Assembly (NCBI GenBank): GCA_023525975.1
Contig: CM042028.1
Location: 80,103,501 to 80,167,500 of the forward strand
Length of the DNA: 64,000 bases
From: Smallanthus sonchifolius
Lineage: Eukaryota; Streptophyta; Magnoliopsida; Asterales; Asteraceae
Direction of reading: 5' to 3'
The position numbers and the translations under genes were made by a program. This document shows positions 33,159-44,949 of this stretch, piece after piece. The first letter of the stretch is position 1; every line of letters begins with the position of its first letter. The notes beneath the pieces are model-generated. The model was given only the letters and a program-made list of their open reading frames with translations, searched no databases and was not told where the DNA came from.

Positions 33159-34127
33159 ATATGCAATTTCAATTTAGAAAAAAACAAACATGTGGATGCG
33201 AACATTCGCTCTCTTCAGTTTGCATCCAACTTCTTCTCTTTATTTGGTCGGTGACAATTGATTTGTTAAATTTAATGAAATTGAAATTTGAATTGAATTT
33301 TATTTCTTATATACACATACTCATACTTAATAAGTTTTAAAAAAATCTAAACGATAAATTCAAAAATTAAAACATGAACTATTAAAGAGTGCCAAAAGGA
33401 TGAAACTCAGAGTCAAAGAGGCTTTCAATGGGAAGATCCAATCACGAGATGACGAGAATCACTTTGTTTCTGGAAATTGAACTGCGTCCATATCAATAAC
33501 AAAAAGAAGTAACATTATTACAGGCCCAGGCCCAGGCCCAGGCCCAATATATAAAAAAAATGTTATTGACGAGCCATTTATGAAAGGGCTCAATGGTGAA
33601 TGAATTATGAACTTGAAGAAGTTTTGGGCTACAAAAAACATACAACCTTTTTAAAGACAGTTTTAAGTGGAGACATGGCAGGGTTAGCAAATGGCGGTTC
33701 GATTCGCTTAGCACCCTTAATCATAATCATAACCGATAGTCTTGGTTAAGGGATAGGTTTAACCATAACCGAAATCGATTACCGGTTATGGTTAGTCGGT
33801 TAATGGTCGGTTTCGTTTAACCCATCCGTTTCAAGATTTGTGGTTCAAGAATTGTGGCAACAACAATTCATCTTTATCCTATGCAACCTGATCTCAAGCA
33901 CCAGCACCTCAAATGGCAACAACAAAATCTGATGACTATGATAACAAAGGGAAACGATCTAATGACGGGGGAGGTATTTTCAAACAAAAGGATGGGTGTG
34001 TCGTGTGTGTAAAATACCCATAATACGCCTGATTATTTTTATATATTAAAAAAAATAATAAAAAGAAAGAATATAGAAATGAACGGCTAGAAATAGTTCC
34101 TTTGGTTCTCAATAGAACATGCCTCTA
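33159..34127. other. intergenic with repeat edges
   Basis: (GGCCCA)4 is at about 33522-33546. 33680-33840 begins CAGGGTTAGCAAATGG and is rich in CCGGTTATGG-type words like a hAT end, but no partner end is found. 34095-34120 is an end relic of the MITE at 12381. Confidence 0.45.
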
Positions 34128-34445
34128 GGGTGAGGTTCAAATGCTAACCAATATTTATGTGATAACCATGATAACCACTCTCAAACATAGTTGTACGTAT
34201 ATGTAAAAATTATCATTTTGTTAGTATTACACATACGTAAACACTATGTGTCACGAATATGTAACATTATTTGGTACGTATATGTAAGACTCATCATTTT
34301 CGTATTTATGTTCAAGATATATGTTCACGATACTTAAATATTTTTTTAAGAATTAAAAAATAATAATTTATAAGTTATGTGATTGTTTGATAGTGGTTAG
34401 CACGGTTATCACATAAAAAGTTGGTTAGTATTTGAACTCTTCCCC
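34128..34445. mobile_element. Mutator-type MITE, copy 2
   Basis: 318 bp with imperfect inverted ends of about 50 bp (GGGTGAGGTTCAAATGC, inverse of TATTTGAACTCTTCCCC) and an exact 9-bp target duplication ATGCCTCTA (34119-34127 and 34446-34454), diagnostic of Mutator. It is the same element as 12005-12321 in the opposite orientation. Confidence 0.93.
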
Positions 34446-34454
34446 ATGCCTCTA

Positions 34455-35521
34455 TATGTATATGTATTGGTTCGGTCCAGTTAGCGTTCAACTATAGGTC
34501 ACCCTTAACCAAAAACATAACCGTCAGCTAATATCACGAGTATCGGTTAATTCAGTTCAGGGACGATCCGGTTATCTGTTAGTTTCGATTAACAGTTAAG
34601 GTTTTCTCGTTCCTAAGAAGTGGATTGTGGGAAGAAAATATTTAATGATACAATTTGTTTTCTCTTAGTTATTAAATGTGTTTTAAGATATTAATTTTAA
34701 AATTAACATATTTTTATTGATTTGAAACTTTTGGGGTTTGTAACAATAAAAAAGAATCACATTTAACTTCATCAAAATATCATTTAAGCATTATGAAGGA
34801 TGTTTAATGCAAAATTATTTTTAACAAGAAACTGTGAAAATTGTATAGACATTTATATTTATTGTTTTAAATGTGATATACGAAGACAAAGTTTTAGCCA
34901 TTTCTTCAAGTAATACATGCATTTCCAGTCCCACTATGTTTTATCATTAGGATTGATTATCTAATTTCAATTATAAGCACTATTTATAACCTTATAAATC
35001 TAAATGGCAACGATTTATCCTAGATAATATCAAGGTATTTTTTTTTCTTTACAGACTATTATTATTAACTTTGTGTTCTAAGATATGTGATTCTTATAAA
35101 AGATTTTAAGTTAATTCATGGAATATTATCTTGTGATAATAATAAGAAATCTTCTATTAGAATTGGATCGAATAAAATAAAACTATGAACACCACTTCCC
35201 CTCACGTTGTAATATAGATCTTTCTTTAATAATTTAATAATATTTTTAATGATTATGACAATATTATATATATACCATGTTTTTTTTATTTTAAATAACG
35301 ATTTTATTAATGGAAATACACCTAAAACAAGATCTCATATTCTTTTCTTCGAAGCAAAAGAAAAGATAAATAAAAAATAATAATAATAATAAGAAGAACA
35401 CAAACCTAAAAACAATATTACATCAATATTGCAAAACGACTCGTGATACTCCAAAAGGCATAACAATACTTCGTGATTAAAACACCCATCCAAATCTTTG
35501 AAACACACGACCACGAAGGGA
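34455..35521. other. intergenic, AT-rich
   Basis: 34480-34600 has CCGGTTA-type words as in 33680-33840. The rest is low-complexity A+T with no gene. Confidence 0.5.
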
Positions 35522-35625
35522 TTTTTTTTAGAACGGCGACTCACACAGCCATCTACGGTCAGAATTTGAACCATGGTTTTCTGTAAAGAGTCTTTGACTG
35601 TTATCACTAGGCTACCAAACTAAAT
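35522..35625 (-). mobile_element. tRNA-derived SINE (minus)
   Basis: The minus strand has an A box (TGGTAGCCTAGTGATAAC), a B box (GGTTCAAATTC) and the 3' end CGCCGTTCTAAAAAAAA. Target duplication is ACGAAGGGA / ACGAAAGGA at 35513-35521 and 35626-35634. Same family as 12763-12942. Confidence 0.85.
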
Positions 35626-35983
35626 ACGAAAGGACCTATTAGGATGTTACTTTGATCGTAGTACATTAACCATACCAACGACTTTGACATCATCTCGAAA
35701 TTTGCATGAATGGATCTCCAAAAAGTACACAAATTCCGTCCTTCATATTAAATTCACTCCATGGAGTGAATCATTCATTAATACGTATTATCATTGATTT
35801 CTTGTTTTAATGATTGTAGTGTTATTATTATCATTATCATAATATAATACTAATAATAAATTATTGCAAAGAAACCTCACCAAAAGCTTCCACAATATCA
35901 ATATGACCACCATTCCACACAGAAACTAATGTGAAGCTTCGTCATTCTTTCCCTTCTCTCCAAACCCCATACACTCCACCTCA

Positions 35984-36903
35984 TCTATACTCTATAATAA
36001 ATAAATGTTTTGCTGGGACACTTGTCACTCTCCTATGTTTTCTTAACCTTTTTTTCTCGCCTCTCTCTCCTATTAATTATAACGTACAGTGAAAATGACG
36101 ACGATGGAAGTGAGAATGATGAATCAAATTAAACTTCTTGCATTCATTTCTGCAACTCACTGTGAGTATGAAAATGCAGCATTATAATATAGTTGTGTAT
36201 TTCTGTTCAACTATGCATTATATATACATATAAAATGCAATGTTTGTGTGAGTCTTGCAAATCACTGCTTATTTGTTACAACTTTGCAATCATAATGTAC
36301 TAGACGTTTAAGCATGATTTTTTTAAGTGTAGTATAGCCGCTACAATAAGTTTTGTAAATCATACTTTATCCTTATATTTTAAAGTAAATTTTAAAAACT
36401 TTCTAAATTACCCACTTAATCTTATTCTTTATATTTTTCCTTATACTTCAATTATAAGGATAATATATATGAATTGAATTATAATTTATTATATTTTGAC
36501 GCGACTTTTTTAAACGGTTACATTTTTTTATTTAAAGCTCTTAATATTACCAGCGTCCCCGCCGCAACACGCAAGATTGCGACGGTTTCGTTTTTTGTAT
36601 AAAGTTTCAAATGTTATCAACGTCCATGCCGTTGCACCGTGCTTATCTTTATCAACGTTTAGACGTAAACTTTTTTAGCTATTTCGTTTTTTATATAAGG
36701 GTTTTAATATTATCAACGCGCTCGCTGCAACGCGGGGGTTTACGTAAAATTTTTGTTTTTTTATATAAAGTTTAGAACACGTTGATTTATTTTGCGGTTT
36801 AACGAGCCGTAACGTGTAAAAGATTTGCTTTTTTATATAAAATTTCGAAGACATTAATTTTTTCGCGGTTTAATGTGCTGAAACGCGCGAGTTTTAATAC
36901 TAG
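35984..36903 (+). mobile_element. non-autonomous Helitron (920 bp)
   Basis: Starts A|TCTATACTCTATAATAAATAA, matching the 5' end of the Helitron at 45963 and the following GTTTTG...CTTGTCACTCTC...CGCCTCTCTCTCCTA. Ends ...GAAACGCGCGAG-TTTTAATA-CTAG|T. The interior repeats CGCAACGCG words. The 3' hairpin is decayed. No Rep/helicase. Confidence 0.65.
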
Positions 36904-37489
36904 TTAAGTTATAATTATATAATGAAAAAATATAACAAATCTTTCATCATATAATACATAATTAACTAATAATATCTAACTGTTAACCATATGTTTAAAA
37001 TGACTTAAGCTAGAGATACACTATTATGGCAGATAATAAAAAAATAGTTAATAAATGTGAGATCTGAATATTATTAAACATAATATGTTTGTTTATAGTT
37101 TATGAAGAGATCTTCCTTACATTTGGGATGTTAGGAACTTAAGAAGACAGAAATGGTGTGATTAATTTATATAGAAAAGGGAAAAAAAGTACATAATTTT
37201 TTTTTCTAAATATGTGCAAATGGCATGGTAACTATAGTGATTATTAGCAAATAGATATAGTATCCTCTACTTTAAGGAGATGAATCTTTTAATTTGATAC
37301 CTTTGTTGTAAAATAATTATGTATAAGTCCACTAACGTTATAATTTTATATTTTTGTGTGGGTAATATATTATCAAATAGTATTTATTTTTAATATTATT
37401 TTAATAAAATCACTTATACTTTTTTTAATTATAGAAGCCACTCAAGTTTCAATTTTAAAAAACTTAGCTATCATTTAGTGATTTTTTTT
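36904..37489. other. intergenic, AT-rich
   Basis: No ORF or repeat boundary apart from the LTR start at 37490. Confidence 0.6.
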
Positions 37490-38245
37490 TGTAACGAACC
37501 AACTTTCGGGTTTATTATATAATATGATAATCATATTATAGGGGTGTTATTAAATAAAACAAAAGTTAGAGGGTGCTTTTTAAATAGTGGAATTACCTAG
37601 TTTTAGAAAAAGGAGTCAAAAGGAAGAGTACAAGGACCAGTCTTGTATTTATATCAAACTTGATTTGGTGGGGGGTAGAAAATGGCGACACAAGAGTGTG
37701 TGTGTGTGTGTGTCGCAAGTTAGGAGAAAAAAAAGGAGAAGAGGGTTTGATCATGAACTTGGAATCTGGAAGTGGCATGCTTTGATTAAAGAATTCGTTT
37801 TTCTCAATTCCTTCACATGATCAAGTAAGTATCATATTCCTCATCTCAATCACCATCTATGGTGTTCTTGAGCAAAAAGACCTAATTGAGTCAATTGGTG
37901 TTGTGATTTGGGTTTAATGTCATTTATAAACCTTAATCTAGTATTATTAATGTTGGAGAATCATGTTTTACATGATTATAACACCTAATTTGATATTTGA
38001 AAAATTAGGGTTCTTGAGCTGAAATTGGGGGTTTTCAAATTTGAGGTTGTTTGGATGGTAATTGAGGGTTGGTAAGTGTTTGTGGTGTGATTAAACACAT
38101 AACCAAGTAATAACCCTCAATCTATTTGGTGATTTAAGAAATTAGGAGTTTGGGTGGAACCCAAACGGGTCAAAATGGGTGAATGGGTGTGTAGGGAGGT
38201 TGTTGGGTATAATTTTGAGACTAATGCTGTCAATCGAAATTACAG

Positions 38246-38339
38246 TATCGAAACTACTAGTTTCGGTTGAACTTTTGTTCAATCGAAACTACTAGTTTCG
38301 GTTGAACATTTGTTCAATCGAAACTAGGTAGTTTCGATA
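38246..38339. repeat. 35-bp-period palindrome array in LTR, upstream of TATA
   Basis: Units at 38246, 38281 and 38316 (exact 35-bp steps): ATCGAAACTA-(CT or GG)-TAGTTTCG. The same array is in the 3' LTR (about 39894-39987). A TATA box (TATATAG, 38400-38406) lies about 60 bp downstream, so the palindromes are in the promoter-proximal U3. Confidence 0.93.
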
Positions 38340-38944
38340 CCTGTTTTTCAGGCCCATTGGGCGGTGGCTTGGAAAACAAGGCGCATGTGCTTGGCCTCCT
38401 ATATATAGCAGATTATGTCCTAGGAGAGAGAGTGTGTCTGTAGAGGGAATCACCACCCCAGGGGGAGCTCACCCTGGGGTGAGACTAATTGTTAGTGTAT
38501 GATCGAGCGTTTATTTTCATTTCAATCAAAGAATCATATGTTTTATGCTTTCAATTATCTGTTCTTTTCATTTTCATATGTTTCTGTTCGTGTATGTGAT
38601 TCCCGCACCTGTCTCTACCATTTCTTATTCGAGAGTGATACCGGATCCAGAGATTCCGCCTCTCAATCCGGACTGTTTGAAGAATTTCTCCGCAGATCTG
38701 CTCTTTCAGGTCTGCTCAGGACCTACAGTTGGTATCAGAGCCATGGTGGCTCTTATTGCTCTCGAATTTGCTCGAAAATCAGAAAAAACCCGCCATTGAG
38801 ACGTTAAACATGAAGAAATCGATGTGTAGCAGGTTCGTGACTGTTGTTCTACATTTCCACTTTCAAAATCTGAAGATGTAAGGCTTTTGAAGCATTTTTC
38901 AGACCTGGATTGGGGGTATCGAAGTAGCTGAAGGTTGAAGATGG

Positions 38945-39215
38945 TCAATCGAAACTATGTGGCGGCTGAACATTTTCTATCGAAACTACTGGTGTTGCCC
39001 TAAATCAGAAGTAGAAGACATCGAAACTAGGCTGTCGAAACTAGGCTATCGAAACTAGAGGGTATCAAAACTACTAGTTTCGACTGAAGAATCTCCTATC
39101 GAAACTACTAGTTTCGATTGAAGAATCTATCTATCAAAACTAGCCTTGTTTCGATACTGCCTCTATCGAAACTAGCCTTGTTTCGACTGAAGTAGAGCCT
39201 ATCGAAACTACAGGC
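38945..39215. repeat. CGAAACTA motif cluster inside the element
   Basis: At least ten copies of (T)ATCGAAACTA, several forming the full palindrome with TAGTTTCGA, occur at irregular spacing in the interior. It is the same word as in the LTR array. Confidence 0.9.
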
Positions 39216-40849
39216 AGAACTATCCAAGAGTTTTTTTGGAAATTTTCTTGGATAAATTTTTTAACAGGATATTGCATAGAAGGAGTGGAGTTTTGGAAGA
39301 AAACTTGGAGACAGCCTTTTTCGGGTTTTCGAAAATTTCGTTTCTTCGGCAATATACATGATGTTCTGCCTGATTCAGCCGTAATTCCTTTGATCAAAGT
39401 TCAAGTTTGGGCAGCGAGTAACAAAGTCAAGCATACTTGTGATAAACCGGATCATTAGTTGTTGATTACATGGTGATTCGATCCCTTATCTTTTGCCTAG
39501 AAATAGGAGGGTCTACACTTCAGGGGGAGAATTACCACGAAAGACTTCAAATTATCAGCAGAGTTATGAAGATGTAAGACAAAATGAGCCTTTGCTTGAA
39601 ATTGACCTTTTTTTAGGGGGAGAGAAGGCAAAAGTTGATCAAGTGTTCGAGAATGTCAAGAATCCTTGTAGAAAGATGGTTATTTACTGCTAAATACTTG
39701 GGATTCAAACCTTTATCATTTGCCTATAAGATAGGAGGGTCTACACTTGAGGGGGAGAATCACAACGAAAGGCATTGGATCATCAGTCAATCTATGAAGA
39801 CGAAAGACAGAGTCGGACAAGAATTGATAGCACCAGTCTAGGGGAGATTGTTGGGTATAATTTTGAGACTGATGCTGTCAATCGAAATTACAGTATCGAA
39901 ACTACTAGTTTCGGTTGAACTTTTGTTCAATCGAAACTACTAGTTTCGGTTGAACATTTGTTCAATCGAAACTAGGTAATTTCGATACCTGTTTTTCAGG
40001 CCCATTGGGCGGTGGCTTGGAAAACAAGGCGCATGTGCTTGGCCTCCTATATATAGCAGATTATGCCTTAGGAGTGAGTGTGTGTCTGTAGAGGGAATCA
40101 CCACCCCAGGGGGGAGACTAATTGTTAGTGTATGATCGAGCGTTTATTTTCATTTCAATCAAAGAATCATACGTTTTATGCTTTCAATTATCTGTTCTTT
40201 TCATTTTCATATGTTTCTGTTCGTATATGTGATTCCCGCACCCGTCTCTACCATTTCTGATTCGAGAGTGATACCGGATCCAGAGATTCCGCCTCTCGAT
40301 CCGGACTGTTTGAAGATTTCTTCGCAGATTTGTGTTTTCGGATCTGCTCAGGACCTACATAGGTTAAAACTTGTTTACGGTGTAATTAATCAAGTTTAGA
40401 ATGGGTGTAATTCATAAGGTCTAGGGTGAGTGTTAGACCTTAATTGAAAATGGTGAATTGGTGGATTGGAAGTTTGACTATAATGGGTCAAACGAGTCAT
40501 TTGGGTTGAAAGGTGGTATTTGGGTGTTGGGGGTTTGATTAAGGTCATGTTAATCGAGCTAAGCTAGGGTCTTGATCTTTAGATCGTAAAGGTGTGTTGG
40601 GTGTCAATTGGTGATCATTGGATTACTAATTGTAAATGGGTTGTTTAGGTGATCAAGAGATGGTGGTTGCTAGCTTGGAAGACAATCAAGGCCTTCACTA
40701 ACCAAAAGGTAATTGTTTTGCACTTACTTAGTAATAGATATGGTGGATAGTGGTATATAAATAGTGTATGAGGTTAAACTCTATTTTTATGTAGTTTGAA
40801 ATTGGTGTAGTTGACTATGAGGTAAAAGTCAAAGTAGTATGCTTATTGT

Positions 40850-41530
40850 GGTTTAAATCTTGGTGTATTGACTTGTGTGGTAAAAGTCAAACTTGTATGC
40901 GTATTGTGGTTTGAAATTGGTGTAATTGACTATGTGGTATATAGTCAAACTGAAACGTGTAATGTGGTGAAATTGGATTAAATGACTTATATGATAAAAG
41001 TCAAAGTAGCATGCATATTGCGGTTTGGATATTGGTGTATTGACTTGTGTGGTAATAGTCAAACTTGTATGCATAATGTGGTTGAAATTGGTGTAGTTGA
41101 CTATGTGGTTAATAGTCATACTAAAATGTTGAATGTGTTAGATTGATGTAGTTGACTTATGTGTTTACTAGTCAAACTAAATGTGGTAAATTGGTGTAAT
41201 TGACTTAGGTGGTGTATAGTCAAACTAAATATGGTAATTTGGTTTAATTGACTTAGGTGGTGTATAGTCAAACTAAATGTGGTAATTTGGTGTAATTGAC
41301 TTAGGTGGTGTATAGTCAAACTAAATGTGGTAATTCAGAGTAATTGATTTATGTGGTATATAAGTCAAACCATCGTGGAATAATGATGAATTGTCGTAAA
41401 TTAACTTAATGTGGTATAAAGTCAAACCGTTGTGGACTAATATGTGAAGTAGTGTTATTTGACTTAATATGGTAAAGAGTCAATCTAATATGTGGTAATG
41501 GTGTAATTTGACTTGATGTGGTAGGAGTTG
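40850..41530. repeat. 48-bp minisatellite in solo LTR
   Basis: Clean units start at 41202, 41250 and 41298 (GACTTAGGTGGTGTATAGTC then AAACTAAATGTGG). Degenerate units built on TTGACTnnnTGTGGTA...AGTCAAAC extend to both sides. ORFs read as HHLSQLHQ repeats and are not genes. Confidence 0.9.
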
Positions 41531-42008
41531 TATAGTGTCTTAAATACATGCCTAAAGTCGTTTTGTGTACAAAAGTGCAAAAAGAAGGGTGGTCTTGGAA
41601 TTAAATGCTCCATGGGTGAAAACGAAAGGTGGTTCTTTTGTTTAAAACTAACAAATTGATGTTAGTAGATGTGGTAGGACTTGTATGGTGTCTTAAATAC
41701 ATGTCTATAGTTGTTTACTTGCATGTGGGTGTTTGAAAAGTCCTACCACACCGTAAATTGTTCATTTGAAGGTTGTTATCATTACTAATGGTGAATTGCG
41801 GGTCTCGCTTCGCGTGGATTTGGATTCTCATAGTCAAGTCGGGTGTTGTTCGCTACACACCAAACTCATGGAGAGTGTTTTAAATTAAATGTCGTTTGTT
41901 AATTAGACTTGTGTAGTGTCTAAACTTATTAACCTTAATGTCGTTTTGGGACCTAGCTTCCGCGTCGTTTTAAAAAGTTTAAATCGGTTTGAATTTTTGG
42001 GTGTTACA

Positions 42009-42732
42009 TTTTTCTTCACAATTACCTCTTATTTCATATTAAACTTGAAATGAATAACCGGTAAACACCAACCAAATTTCTTATTTGTTTCATTTATAAA
42101 AAAAAATAAAACAATAGAACAATTAATATTAAAACTTAAGTGACTTTACCGGAAAAGTGAAAACTTGATTACTATTAGATAAGATATTCTCATCCTGACA
42201 TGTTTATATATTTTTTCCATTCTTAACTTATATATTAATTTTGATATGTATCGTAATCTAATCATACTATTATGAATTATACACAAAGTATTTTTATAAC
42301 ATTTTGATTCACTTCTATTACAATCCAATCGCTAAAGTTCACAATTGAATGTTTTAGTTCAAGGTGTGAATGAGTTCTATTTTAATTTTACAAGTTATTA
42401 GCTAAAATATTAATAAAATACATGATAGCTCATTTTACAATTAATTCAACCTAAAAGAATCAAGTAGTGTTCTATTATTTTAGTTCAACCTTAAATATAT
42501 TTTAATAAAAATATATATAATTGATAACTACATAAAATAATCCTCTACTAAAATATAAGTTATTGGATTAAGATCAATAATGATTACCAAGAATCAAATA
42601 TATATTTTTCAATTGAACGTAGAAACATTTTTTTCTTTTCTTTCTAAAATGAAACAAAAATTAATAATAAAAAAATAATTATTATTTGTGAAGGTCGAAA
42701 AACCAGAGGAATGTTTTCTTTTTTGGGTGGTT
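42009..42732. other. upstream region of LPP-epsilon gene
   Basis: AT-rich. No ORF with support and no exon with a plastid transit peptide is found here. Confidence 0.6.
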
Positions 42733-42740
42733 TATAAATA
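42733..42740 (+). promoter_or_regulatory. TATA box of LPP-epsilon-like gene
   Basis: TATAAATA 83 bp upstream of the chosen ATG (42823). It predicts transcription from about 42765 and therefore a short leader, which argues against using the in-frame ATG at 42688. Confidence 0.6.
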
Positions 42741-42822
42741 CAGAACCATCATCCTCTTTGTTTATACATGCAGCATTCTGAAAACCCTCAATTCTGGTTT
42801 GGGTTTTCGGCTGAAGAAGACG

Positions 42823-43914
42823 ATGGTTGAGGTGCCGGTTGAGCATCGGGTAGTGGATGGTGATACTGCGGTTAAAGCTTTTGAACATCAAGTTTTGATT
42901 GATAGTGGTAGGGAGGCAAACCGTCGAACAGCTTGTGTGCTCCACATTGTTCTTAATCGTTCGGTTGGTGTTCTTGTTTCCTTCCCTTTAATTGTTTTGG
43001 GTTTAACATTTGTGATTATAAATTGCTAAAATTTGAAATTACTGACATTTTGGATGATGAAGTTTTCACCTTGACATTATAACAAACAGTTGATGTGCAT
43101 TATGAAGGGAAATTATGGTTTCTTAATTTTGATTTCAGAGCATTTGGTGTGTTGCTGCAACATATTGTGGAGTGATTCTATTGAGACAGGATGATCTAGC
43201 ACCGTGGACTATGGTGGGTTCTGTTTTGAATATTCTGTTATCGTTCGCTCTGAAGCAGATTTTAAACCAGGAACGACCTGTTTCTGAAGTGTGTTCCGGC
43301 CCTGGAATGCCATCTACACATGCGCAATCCATTTCATTTGCTGCCGTATTCTTCATTCGTTCAAGTAACCATCTTTAACCTCTTCAAATTGTCACTTGTT
43401 GAAAGAACTGAAAAACAGTATCAGTGAATAATATTTTCTTTGCATTTAATAACTGAAAACGATATAACCAGCTAATGATAATGATGAGTATCATAATATT
43501 CAAACTAGAGATAGAATAATGATAAATCAAATAATAATAACTATAGTAGATAATAAACTTGTCGTTAACTTTGATCTTGATTCTTGGCACAGTTATTGAA
43601 TGGCTGGGATTGAATGGACTTTCGGGCATGCTCATTGCTCTCACTATTGCAATTGGTGCATATTTTGTATGTATACATATCCTCTAAAAGCTCTTCATCT
43701 ATGGCATCATCACTAATTTGGATTATATTATCCAAGAATCTGATTTCAGTTAAAACAAAGTTGTTCCTGATGCTGATGTTGTGTTGCTTTGTTCATGCAG
43801 TCATGGCTGCGTGTTCTACTGCGTTATCACACAACTTGCCAAGTGGTTGCGGGTGCAGTGGTGGGATCTATTTTTTCTGTCTTATGGTTTTGCACCTGCA
43901 ATGAGATGACATAA
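42823..43914 (+). CDS. LPPE: lipid phosphate phosphatase epsilon-like (PAP2 family), four exons
   Basis: Exons 42823-42963, 43139-43364, 43593-43666 and 43801-43914 give 184 residues. All introns are GT-AG and phases agree. The PAP2 phosphatase signatures are in order: KQILNQERP (Lys86...Arg93-Pro94), PSTHAQS (105-111, with Thr where most have Gly or Ser) and RVLLRYH (Arg151...His157). Hydrophobic stretches form the membrane helices around them. The family removes phosphate from phosphatidic acid to give diacylglycerol in plastid membranes. Known LPP-epsilon proteins start with a transit peptide of some 60-100 residues; here the TATA box and ATG leave none, so the product may be cytosolic or ER-targeted, an upstream exon may be missed, or the copy may be 5'-truncated. 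An in-frame ATG at 42688 would add 45 residues but lies upstream of the TATA box. Confidence 0.87.
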
Positions 43915-44255
43915 CTAGTGTTTGTTTGTCTTGACAAAAGATGATCATTGATGTTTGTAGATATAAGAATAACACGATACGCACTTGCTAATTGTTTGTT
44001 AAACTGTGCAACGCCGCCAAACGGCCCAGATATGTCTAGTGAGAAATCAGCAAAGATGAATGTTGTTCATATAAAGTACACTATCTTGTGTACTTTGTTC
44101 TTTAGAAATCAAATCTTTGTCATAGCTTTATTTATTTATATGGACACTGGTCCATTAATGTTATGGAAGTGGTGTATGAGTGCACTTTTGTCCCTTTTAT
44201 GATAAGATTCTTTAATCTTTATATTCTCATCAATTTTGTTTCGCATAATTATATG
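43915..44255. other. 3' region of LPP-epsilon gene
   Basis: Probable 3' UTR and AT-rich spacer; no further ORF is supported. Confidence 0.5.
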
Positions 44256-44941
44256 TAGGGGTGTTCAAACAAATCGAATCGGGTTATTCGAATCGAATTA
44301 TTTGAATTTGGAATTTTTTTTTTCTGGATTCGAATTCGATTCGATTCGAAATAAGAATAACTTAAACCGATTTGAATAAGCTTATTCGAATTCGAATAAA
44401 CCGAATTATTATTATTATTATTATTTTTAAAAAAAATTACAAATATTCAGTCATGTCAACCATACCATAATACAAGAGGGTTCAAAACAACCTCAACAAC
44501 ATTACACAACTAAAAAATGCAGCCTTAAACAACAAAAAATACTCCCAAATGTCCAAACGAAAGAAATGTCGTATTTGAGAAATCGATTACTAGGTAAAGG
44601 TTTTGTGGATTTGAACTTTGAAGCCCATAAAAAACTTTAAAAAAAAGCCCACAAGTAATTTGAAGTTAGAAGCCCAAACCAAACCTATTTTTATAAGAGG
44701 ATATTATATATTTAAAAAGTTATAAATTATATAATATATAAATTCGGGTTATTCGAATCGAATCGAATTGGGGATTTTAGAATTCGAATTCGACTTATTT
44801 ATTCGAATTCGACTTATTTATTCGAATCGAATAATTATTCGATTCGAATAAGCCAAAATTCGAAATCGAAATTTTTATTCGAATTCGGTTTGAATCGAAT
44901 TTCGGTTTATTCGAATGAGATTCAAATAATGAACACCCCTA
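44256..44941. mobile_element. hAT MITE with TTCGAATTCGAA-rich interior
   Basis: Inverted ends TAGGGGTGTTCAAAC and TGAACACCCCTA, with an exact 8-bp target duplication ATTATATG (44248-44255 and 44942-44949). Both subterminal 150-200 bp blocks are built of self-complementary ATTCGAAT words, as the element at 17541 is of GGATCCGG words. Confidence 0.95.
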
Positions 44942-44949
44942 ATTATATG

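Larger units (their letters stand above)
38201..40359 (+). mobile_element. non-autonomous LTR retrotransposon (Sirevirus-like LARD/TRIM)
   Basis: LTRs at 38201-38727 and 39849-40359 (TGTTGGGTAT...GACCTACA), about 97% alike by eye but differing by small indels. The PBS is TGGTATCAGAGCC at 38730-38742. The interior (about 1.1 kb) has no retroviral ORF. Polypurine motifs occur at 39521 (AGGGGGAGA), 39615 (AGGGGGAGAG), 39751 (GGGGGAGA) and 39840 (AGGGGAGA) before the 3' LTR. Such multiple PPTs are a known Sirevirus (copia) trait, so it is probably a deletion derivative of one. Flanks GAGGT / TAGGT fit a 5-bp duplication with one change. Confidence 0.9.
37490..42008 (+). mobile_element. solo LTR (gypsy-like), split by a nested LTR element
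   Basis: Starts TGTAACGAACC and ends TTTGGGTGTTACA, with the 5-bp target TTTTT on both sides (37485-37489 and 42009-42013). Without the nested element (38201-40359) the LTR is about 2.35 kb. It contains a (GT)n run at 37697 and a 48-bp minisatellite (about 40850-41530). The poly-T target makes the duplication less decisive than usual. Confidence 0.75.
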
